Origin: an uncultured Bacteroidota bacterium
Lineage (GTDB): Bacteria > Bacteroidota > Bacteroidia > UBA7662
Direction of reading: 5' to 3'
DNA: 27,446 nucleotides
NCBI GenBank assembly: GCA_903908015.1
Contig: CAIVQI010000083.1
Coordinates: 1-27,446 of the forward strand
Both the position numbers and the translations under genes were made by a program. This document shows positions 21,581 to 27,446 of this stretch, one piece after another. Under the pieces are notes generated by a model. It saw nothing but the letters and a program-made list of their open reading frames with translations. It had not been told where the DNA came from and did not search any database. The stretch's first letter is position 1, and each line of letters opens with the position of its first letter.

Positions 21581-22375
21581 ATGGATCATGACCAAAACCG
21601 CAACATGCTTCAGCTGACCCGCCCACTTGCTTTTATTGATCTTGAAACAACCGGACTCAACATCAGCAGCGACAGAATTGTTGAAATTTCAGTATTGAAG
21701 GCCTTGCCCGATGGCCATACCCAAACACTTACCCAACGCATCAATCCGGAAATGGCCATCCCACCTGAAGTCACCAAAATTCATGGGATTTCGGATGCAG
21801 ATGTGATGGATCAACCAAAATTCAGGGAATTTGCCCCAAAACTCATGGGTTTTATACAGCATTGTGACTTTGCCGGTTACAATTCGGGTTATTTCGACTT
21901 GCCCATGTTGGCTGAAGAACTGATGCGTGCGGGACAAGACTTTGATTGGACAGATGTTCGTATGGTAGACGTTCAGACCATATTTCACAAGAATGAGCCC
22001 CGCGACCTGAAGGCTGCCTATCGATTCTATTGCCAAAAAGACCTGGTGGGTGGGCATTCGGCCGAAGTGGACATTCACGCCACCTACGAGGTTTTATTGG
22101 GGCAGCTCGCGCGCTACCCGGAACTGAAACGCGATGTTGATTTCTTGCACCGCTACACCATTCGCAACAACCAATCTGTCGATTTAGCCGGTAGAATCGT
22201 GCGTGATGCTCAAGGCCGGGAGGTGTTCTCATTTGGGAAATACAAAGGCCAAGCTGTTGCTGAGGTTTTCGCGCGCGACAAGGGCTATTACCAATGGATG
22301 ATGGAGGGTGATTTTCCGGCCTATACCAAAAAAATCATTACCCGAATCAGGCTAAACGCCCTCAACGCATCCTAG
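21581..22375 (+). CDS. DnaQ-like 3'-5' exonuclease
   Basis: 264 residues. DEDDh exonuclease motifs: Exo I in AFIDLETTGLN, Exo II in FAGYNSGYFDLPML and Exo III in GGHSAEVDIHATYEVL (catalytic His plus Asp). The C-terminal portion, residues about 205-262 (RIVRDAQGREVFSFGKYKGQ and on), resembles the small DUF3820-type module found in other exonucleases. It may proofread or trim DNA or RNA ends, but it is not the polymerase epsilon subunit in context. The ATG at 21605 (MLQLTRPLAFIDLETTG) is a likely alternative start because homologues begin there. It lies 9 bases after mpl, and mtaB starts one base after its stop. Confidence 0.9.
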   Translation: MDHDQNRNMLQLTRPLAFIDLETTGLNISSDRIVEISVLKALPDGHTQTLTQRINPEMAIPPEVTKIHGISDADVMDQPKFREFAPKLMGFIQHCDFAGYNSGYFDLPMLAEELMRAGQDFDWTDVRMVDVQTIFHKNEPRDLKAAYRFYCQKDLVGGHSAEVDIHATYEVLLGQLARYPELKRDVDFLHRYTIRNNQSVDLAGRIVRDAQGREVFSFGKYKGQAVAEVFARDKGYYQWMMEGDFPAYTKKIITRIRLNALNAS

Positions 22376-22376
22376 T

Positions 22377-23822
22377 ATGGGCACGCTGACAACCGATTTT
22401 TCGCGGGTTAGTCAAACCGAGGTCGAAGCATTGTTTGGGTTGCCCGAATCGGGAAATGAGCCACGCGTGGCGATTCACACATTGGGGTGCAAACTCAATT
22501 ACTCGGAAGGAGACACCATCAGCAGACAGTTCACCAATAAAGGGTTTCGGTTGGTGGCGTTCGAGGAAGTAGCTGAAGTGTATGTGATCAACACCTGTTC
22601 GGTGACAGATCACGCCGACCGCAAGTGCAAAAATTTGGTTCAGCAAGCGAGGCGTGCATCTCCGCATGCGCGTGTGGTGGTGACGGGTTGTTTCGCCCAA
22701 TTACAACCGGGCGCTGTTGCTCAGATACCCGGTGTTGATTTGGTGGTCGGTGGTGCGGATAAATTTCGCATCCTCCAGAAATTGAACACGAAGTCAGTTG
22801 GAGGAGCTCAGACGGAAATCCATCATGGCGAAACCCGTTCGCTCACCACCTTTGAACATTCGTTTTCTCAGGGTAATCGAACCCGATCCTTTTTAAAAGT
22901 TCAGGATGGATGTGACTATTCTTGTACGTTTTGCACCATTCCAGGCGCCCGTGGATCGAGTCGCTCAGGTGATCCCCAAGAATTGCTCCAGCATGCAAAA
23001 GAATTGGTGGCGTCAGGGGTTCGGGAAATCGTATTGACGGGGGTCAATACGGGCGATTATGGTTGGGTGGGGGGTGATCCCAACCGAGGACCATCGCGGC
23101 CACTAGGCAATTTTGGGGATTTATTAGCGCTTTTGGCGGAAGAGAGCGGTGTTGAAAGGCTGCGCATCTCCAGTATTGAACCCAATCTTTTAACAGATCG
23201 CATTATTGCGCTGATGGCGGCCCATCCGAATATCATGCCCCATGTGCATATGCCCCTGCAATCGGGCAGTGATCTGCTTTTGGCCAGAATGAAGAGGCGC
23301 TACCGTGCGGCACATTATGCCGATAGGGTACAGGCGATTCGTTCGGCCATGCCAAATGCCTGTGTCGGGGTGGATGTGATCGTGGGATTTCCGGGAGAAA
23401 CAGATGGGCTATTTATGGAAACCCATGATTTTATTCGAGATATTGAGCTTTCCTACCTACACGTATTCACCTATTCAGAGCGCCCAGGTACGGAAGCTGT
23501 GGAGATGGAAGGAAGGGTGCCCCACGGACGACGAAGCGACCGAAATCGTTTACTCACCCATTTAAGTCGGCGTAAACGGGTCGATTTTGCCCAAAGTCAA
23601 CTCGGCAGCATCAGGCCGGTCCTTTTCGAACAGGAGCGGAAAGGACAATTGATGCAGGGTTATACGGATAACTACATCAGGGTTTCAGCACCTTATGACC
23701 CTTTATGGGTCAATCGAATTATTCCCGTGGAACTTTGCTCGGTTGAATCGGATGGTACTGTTTGTGGTCAAGTAGCAACAGATCACCAATTGCTGGCTGA
23801 AGTTCAATCTCATCTTAAATGA
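22377..23822 (+). CDS. mtaB: tRNA t6A37 methylthiotransferase
   Basis: 481 residues. The N-terminal UPF0004/MTTase domain supplies three Cys for one iron-sulfur cluster (TLGCKLNYSE, INTCSVTDHAD, VTGCFAQ). The radical SAM domain has CDYSCTFC (CxxxCxxC), then LTGVNTGDYG, RISSIEPNLL, HMPLQSGSD and VDVIVGFPGE. A C-terminal region of about 65 residues fits the TRAM RNA-binding domain. MtaB converts t6A37 to ms2t6A37 in tRNAs that read ANN codons. HTLGCKLNYSEGD, rather than the MiaB or RimO wording, supports MtaB. About 28 residues precede the usual family start, so the true start may be later, though this ATG directly abuts the exonuclease stop (1 base). Confidence 0.93.
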   Translation: MGTLTTDFSRVSQTEVEALFGLPESGNEPRVAIHTLGCKLNYSEGDTISRQFTNKGFRLVAFEEVAEVYVINTCSVTDHADRKCKNLVQQARRASPHARVVVTGCFAQLQPGAVAQIPGVDLVVGGADKFRILQKLNTKSVGGAQTEIHHGETRSLTTFEHSFSQGNRTRSFLKVQDGCDYSCTFCTIPGARGSSRSGDPQELLQHAKELVASGVREIVLTGVNTGDYGWVGGDPNRGPSRPLGNFGDLLALLAEESGVERLRISSIEPNLLTDRIIALMAAHPNIMPHVHMPLQSGSDLLLARMKRRYRAAHYADRVQAIRSAMPNACVGVDVIVGFPGETDGLFMETHDFIRDIELSYLHVFTYSERPGTEAVEMEGRVPHGRRSDRNRLLTHLSRRKRVDFAQSQLGSIRPVLFEQERKGQLMQGYTDNYIRVSAPYDPLWVNRIIPVELCSVESDGTVCGQVATDHQLLAEVQSHLK

Positions 23823-23829
23823 TAATAGA

Positions 23830-25353
23830 ATGGATAAAATCATCATTCTGGATTTCGGCTCGCAATACACCCAACTGATCGCCAGGCGTGTGCGCGAATT
23901 GCAAGTCTATTGCGAAATCCAGCCTTGGAACCGTCAGATACCCGATGAAGTTGACATAAAAGGCATCATACTGTCGGGTAGTCCATACAGCACAAGCCAG
24001 GAAGGTGCCCCCCAGCCTGATGTCCTTGGGTTATCTAACGGCAGACCCGTTTTGGCTGTTTGCTATGGTGCTCAACTGTTGGCCCGGCAAATCGGAGGGA
24101 ATTTGCTCCCATCCACCATCCGTGAATATGGCCGGGCCCGCTTGTCGGTACGGCGAGAAAATCAACTTTTTGAGGGCTTTCCCAGCGAAAGCGAGGTCTG
24201 GATGTCGCATGGAGACACCATTTCTGGGCTTCCCAAGCATGTAACTTTACTGGGTAGCACTGAAACGGTCGATAACGCAGCATTTCAATTGGATGGTCGC
24301 CCCATATTCGGCATACAGTTCCATCCCGAAGTAACCCATTCCCAATTTGGTGCGCTGCTTTTGAGGAATTTTGTGTTGAACATTTGCGGGTGTACGCCAG
24401 CGTGGACTGCCGAGCATTTCATCGAAGAGAGCGTTTCAGCCATCCGGGCGCAAGTAGGGGGTGGTCAGGTGGTGATGGGACTCAGTGGCGGGGTAGACAG
24501 CACAGTTGCTGCTGTTTTGATTCATCGTGCGATCGGGCACCGCCTCCATGGAATTTTTGTAGATAATGGTCTTTTGCGAAAAGACGAATTCGATCAGGTG
24601 TTGGTCGATTACAAGCAATTGAATTTGAATGTGACTGGGGTGGATGCGCGCCAAGATTTTTATGGTGCGTTGCACGGCCTTTCCGAACCAGAGGCGAAGC
24701 GCAAGGCCATTGGGCGCACTTTCATTGAAGTATTTGACCGTGAGGCGAACCGACTCTCCGATATTCAATGGCTCGGGCAAGGCACCATTTATCCTGATGT
24801 AATCGAGTCGGTTTCGGTGATGGGCCCATCGGCCACCATCAAGTCGCACCACAATGTGGGTGGTCTGCCCGAATACATGAAGCTTTCACTTTTGGAGCCA
24901 CTTCGGACCTTGTTTAAGGATGAGGTGAGGCTTGTTGGCGCTGCATTGGGGATTAGTCCGATGTTTCTCGGTCGGCACCCATTCCCGGGCCCGGGCCTCG
25001 GTATCCGAATTTTGGGAACGGTAGACGACCAGCGTGTGGCGCTCCTACAGGAAGCTGACGCAATCTATATCAAGCATTTAAAAAATTCGGGCTGGTATGA
25101 CCGTATTTGGCAAGCCGGCGCCATCCTCTTGCCCATACGCAGTGTAGGGGTGATGGGCGATGAGCGCACCTATGAGGAGGTGGTCGCACTGCGGGCCGTA
25201 CACAGTGTAGATGGAATGACGGCGGACTGGGTTCATCTTCCCTATGACTTGCTGGCACAGATTTCCAACGACATCATCAACCAGGTAAAAGGAATCAATA
25301 GGGTGGTGTATGACATCAGTTCAAAACCACCGGCAACCATTGAATGGGAATAG
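23830..25353 (+). CDS. guaA: GMP synthase (glutamine-hydrolysing)
   Basis: 507 residues, standard length. The class I glutamine amidotransferase domain has Cys78 in AVCYGAQLL and His165/Glu167 in QFHPEV. The ATP-pyrophosphatase domain has the P-loop SGGVDS at residues 219-224, followed by the dimerisation domain with RHPFPGPGLGIRILG, and ends with KPPATIEWE. It converts XMP, ATP and glutamine to GMP. Seven bases after mtaB, so probably in the same transcript. All catalytic residues are visible and no anomaly is seen. Confidence 0.98.
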   Translation: MDKIIILDFGSQYTQLIARRVRELQVYCEIQPWNRQIPDEVDIKGIILSGSPYSTSQEGAPQPDVLGLSNGRPVLAVCYGAQLLARQIGGNLLPSTIREYGRARLSVRRENQLFEGFPSESEVWMSHGDTISGLPKHVTLLGSTETVDNAAFQLDGRPIFGIQFHPEVTHSQFGALLLRNFVLNICGCTPAWTAEHFIEESVSAIRAQVGGGQVVMGLSGGVDSTVAAVLIHRAIGHRLHGIFVDNGLLRKDEFDQVLVDYKQLNLNVTGVDARQDFYGALHGLSEPEAKRKAIGRTFIEVFDREANRLSDIQWLGQGTIYPDVIESVSVMGPSATIKSHHNVGGLPEYMKLSLLEPLRTLFKDEVRLVGAALGISPMFLGRHPFPGPGLGIRILGTVDDQRVALLQEADAIYIKHLKNSGWYDRIWQAGAILLPIRSVGVMGDERTYEEVVALRAVHSVDGMTADWVHLPYDLLAQISNDIINQVKGINRVVYDISSKPPATIEWE

Positions 25354-25410
25354 TAAAATGAGGCATGTTAACCGAAATGATGTCTGGATGGACGAGAGAA
25401 TGATGCACTC

Positions 25411-26610
25411 ATGATCGCTGAGGTTCGAATGAAGCAAGCGGTTGCTGCCTTGGCCGCATACCGGTATCGGGAGGATTTGAATGGTTGGTTAAAAAACTAC
25501 ATGAGGGCCTTCCCTTCTATGGGTAGCCGCGACCGACGAGAATTACGGGCTTTGGTTTATGGAGCTGTTCGAATGGCCCGTCTTTTTCCTGAGACTTCTG
25601 CAGAGCAGCAGGTAGTGATGGGGCAGGTGTTCATTGCAGGCATAGACTCGGCCTTTGTGCAGTATGCCCGTACCCGAAACGGCTGGGAACTGCCTGAATT
25701 ACCTGAAACGGATTTGAATGCCATACAGATTTGCCGTAAGTGGGCTCATTCGGGCATAACTGTTCGTTCGTCGGATTGGTTTCCAGCCCATGATCGAATT
25801 TCATCGTCCATTGATCAGCATGAACTGCTCAATGGCTTTCTCATGCCACCGCGCACGTGGGTGCGGATACGTTCAGGCAGGGAGCATGCCGTAGAAAATG
25901 AATGGCGTGCCAAAGGCTGGGCCTGGGGTCGATCCGAAGCCACCCCAAATGCCCGTTGGGTGGAATCGGGTAGGCCGCTTGATGGTCTGAACACCTTTCA
26001 AAATGGTTATTTCGAAGTTCAGGATCTGGCCTCTCAGCGCACCATTAGATTTATGAATCCAGTGTCGGGGGAGAGTTGGTGGGATGCATGTGCGGGTTCA
26101 GGTGGAAAAAGTCTATTGTTGCACGACCAGGAGCCCGGGGTCAAACTCTTTGCCACTGACGACAGGCAAAGCAGCTTGCTGCACCTGCATGAACGGTTCA
26201 CAAGGGCGGGCATTCGGTCCTACAGCAGGTATTGTGTGGATATCGACCAACGCGATCCATTGGAACAGGCGGGCAGTTTTCCTCGTCAGTTTGACGCAGT
26301 ATTGGCCGATGTACCTTGTTCGGGCTCCGGGACCTGGTCGGCCTCACCCGATTGGCTTTCACGATTTGAGCAACATCGAATTGCGGAATATGCGGAGCGG
26401 CAGTTTCGGCTGACCAGTAACCTACTTCCCTATGTGCGCGAAGGTGGGCGCCTCGTTTATCTCACATGCTCGCTCTACGCGGATGAAAACGAAAAGGTAG
26501 TGGATCGTTTATGCACCAATTTTGGATGGAAATGCCTGGATCAGGATTACGTACAAGCCTCTTCAGAGGGGGGTGACGTGCTGTTTGGGGCTGTGCTCAC
26601 CAGGCGCTAA
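25411..26610 (+). CDS. RsmB/NOP-family RNA cytosine-C5 methyltransferase
   Basis: 399 residues. The C-terminal Rossmann methyltransferase domain has the SAM motif WWDACAGSGGKSLLL, ATDDRQSSL, the ADVPCSGSGTW motif IV Cys and the LTCSLYADENE motif VI Cys, the two-cysteine catalysis of m5C methyltransferases. The N-terminal about 140 residues are helical, with RDRRELRALVYGAVR resembling an RsmB-type NusB-like domain, but shorter and more divergent than in RsmB. It should make m5C in rRNA or tRNA; the target is not certain. The ATG at 25429 (MKQAVAALAAYRYRED) is another possible start. Its TAA overlaps the convergent PLP-enzyme stop by 3 bases (26608-26609 shared region, total span 26607-26610). 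Confidence 0.88.
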   Translation: MIAEVRMKQAVAALAAYRYREDLNGWLKNYMRAFPSMGSRDRRELRALVYGAVRMARLFPETSAEQQVVMGQVFIAGIDSAFVQYARTRNGWELPELPETDLNAIQICRKWAHSGITVRSSDWFPAHDRISSSIDQHELLNGFLMPPRTWVRIRSGREHAVENEWRAKGWAWGRSEATPNARWVESGRPLDGLNTFQNGYFEVQDLASQRTIRFMNPVSGESWWDACAGSGGKSLLLHDQEPGVKLFATDDRQSSLLHLHERFTRAGIRSYSRYCVDIDQRDPLEQAGSFPRQFDAVLADVPCSGSGTWSASPDWLSRFEQHRIAEYAERQFRLTSNLLPYVREGGRLVYLTCSLYADENEKVVDRLCTNFGWKCLDQDYVQASSEGGDVLFGAVLTRR

Positions 26611-27446
26611 CGAGACTCTGTTGCTGCATGTTGAAGGGCCTGTTCCAAATCCTCAATAAGATCATCCACATGTTCGATGCCCACCGACATGCGAACCAGT
26701 CCATCGGTTATCCCGTATAGGGCCCTGATTTCTTGGGGTACATTGCTGTGGGTAGTGGTGGCTGAATGGCAGGCCATGCTTTCAGTGCCACCCAGACTCA
26801 CCGCGTGTCGAACCAAGCGCAATGCATTCAGAAACCTGAACGCGGCCGACTGTCCGCCTAGGAGTTCAAATGACAACAATGAGCCACCTCCTGTTGCTTG
26901 TTGGTGGTGCGGATGGTCAGGCGGAAGTAGTCCGGGGTAGTTTATTTGACCAACAAGTGGCTGTTGTTGTAAAAATCCAACCAACTGAACCGCATTGCGC
27001 TGTGACGCTTCCATGCGCAATTCCATGGTTTCCATGCTTCTGGTGATGAGCCAGGAGGTATGTGGACTGGCCGTGCTGCCCAGCTGGCTTCGCACGCCGC
27101 GCAAGATGTTGGCCCACTCGCGGTTACAGACCAAAGCTCCTGCAACGAGGTCGCTATGTCCACCAATAAATTTTGTGGCTGAATAAATACCCACATCGAC
27201 TCCGTGTTGCAAAGGCTTTTGAAAAACTGGCCCGAGCACGGTATTGTCGCACGCGATCAAGGGTTTAAGGCCTGTTACCTGTGCAATCTTGTTTTTCAGT
27301 TCAACAACCTGCCTCAAATCGACAATCTGCAGGTTGGGATTGGCTGGCGTTTCGGTGTAAATCAAACGAATAGAAGGGGTGATTTTCTGCGTGCTGATTT
27401 TTGAGATGATGTCTTCAACGCTTTCGGTCGAGGAACATTCCAGGAG
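26607..27446 (-). CDS. Cys/Met-metabolism PLP-dependent enzyme (partial, runs off the right edge)
   Basis: The frame is open from the right edge; the N-terminal part is missing. The 280 codons seen begin LLECSSTESVEDI and continue RLIYTETPANPNLQ, IACDNTVLGPVFQ, then the PLP-binding Lys in YSATKFIGGHSD, GVRSQLGSTASPHTSWL, NYPGLLPPDHPHH and AVSLGGTESMACHSA. This is the Cys/Met metabolism PLP family (cystathionine gamma-synthase, cystathionine beta- or gamma-lyase, methionine gamma-lyase, O-acetylhomoserine sulfhydrylase). The fragment does not decide which reaction. Its TAG at 26609-26607 overlaps the convergent methyltransferase stop. Confidence 0.92.
   Translation of the reverse strand, partial: LLECSSTESVEDIISKISTQKITPSIRLIYTETPANPNLQIVDLRQVVELKNKIAQVTGLKPLIACDNTVLGPVFQKPLQHGVDVGIYSATKFIGGHSDLVAGALVCNREWANILRGVRSQLGSTASPHTSWLITRSMETMELRMEASQRNAVQLVGFLQQQPLVGQINYPGLLPPDHPHHQQATGGGSLLSFELLGGQSAAFRFLNALRLVRHAVSLGGTESMACHSATTTHSNVPQEIRALYGITDGLVRMSVGIEHVDDLIEDLEQALQHAATESR

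Noticed and set aside
1..27446. A mobile element, prophage or defence system
   Set aside because: No transposase, integrase, phage structural, restriction or toxin-antitoxin signature was seen; gene content and order look like core chromosome.

Overview
This window looks like ordinary chromosome from a member of the Bacteroidota, probably a free-living or aquatic flavobacterial/cytophagal lineage (inference). Three things point that way: gene content (an OmpP1/FadL-like barrel, EtfB-EtfA-bifunctional nuclease-CNT transporter in a row, a Bacteroidota-style LpxD-like acyltransferase, a ComB-family phosphatase); the lack of clear Shine-Dalgarno sequences; and repeated exact matches to the Bacteroidota -7 promoter box TAnnTTTG just upstream of genes that begin transcription units. 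I see no tRNA, rRNA, insertion sequence, phage gene or CRISPR array, and no gene-free stretch over 300 bases. The longest gap, about 190 bases at 10760-10953, holds a 19-bp tandem repeat array.

Layout. 1-2011: the end of a Ser/Thr/Pro/Arg-rich repeat protein built on a 57-bp DNA repeat, coupled by ATGA to an outer-membrane barrel gene. 2025-2372 (-): small TPR protein. 2419-6135 (+): etfB, etfA, a BFN-UVR nuclease-family gene and a nucleoside transporter. 6143-7018 (-): sucD. 7140-8646 (-): MlaE/MlaF-type lipid ABC transporter pair. 8701-10169 (+): a short-chain dehydrogenase and a PhoU-domain protein. 10295-10759 (+): small secreted protein made of six 20-residue repeats, each with a conserved SDC core, followed by seven 19-bp palindrome-bearing DNA repeats. 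10954-11568 (+): rnhB. 11616-12542 (-): lpxD-like. 12599-14403 (+): gcvT and comB. 14438-18757 (-): lon, rsgA, dtd, mazG-like. 18873-20098 (-): MBL hydrolase and HAD phosphatase. 20219-26610 (+): mpl, exonuclease, mtaB, guaA and an RsmB/NOP methyltransferase. 26607-27446 (-): partial Cys/Met-metabolism PLP enzyme.

Functionally most of this is housekeeping: electron transfer, envelope lipid and peptidoglycan upkeep, one-carbon and purine metabolism, tRNA/rRNA modification, and a protein/nucleotide quality-control operon headed by lon. The least explained items are the SYSDC repeat protein with its adjacent 19-bp array, a perfect 9-3-9 palindrome directly upstream of lon, and TAnnTTTG boxes exactly 4 bases from start codons, which suggest leaderless transcripts.
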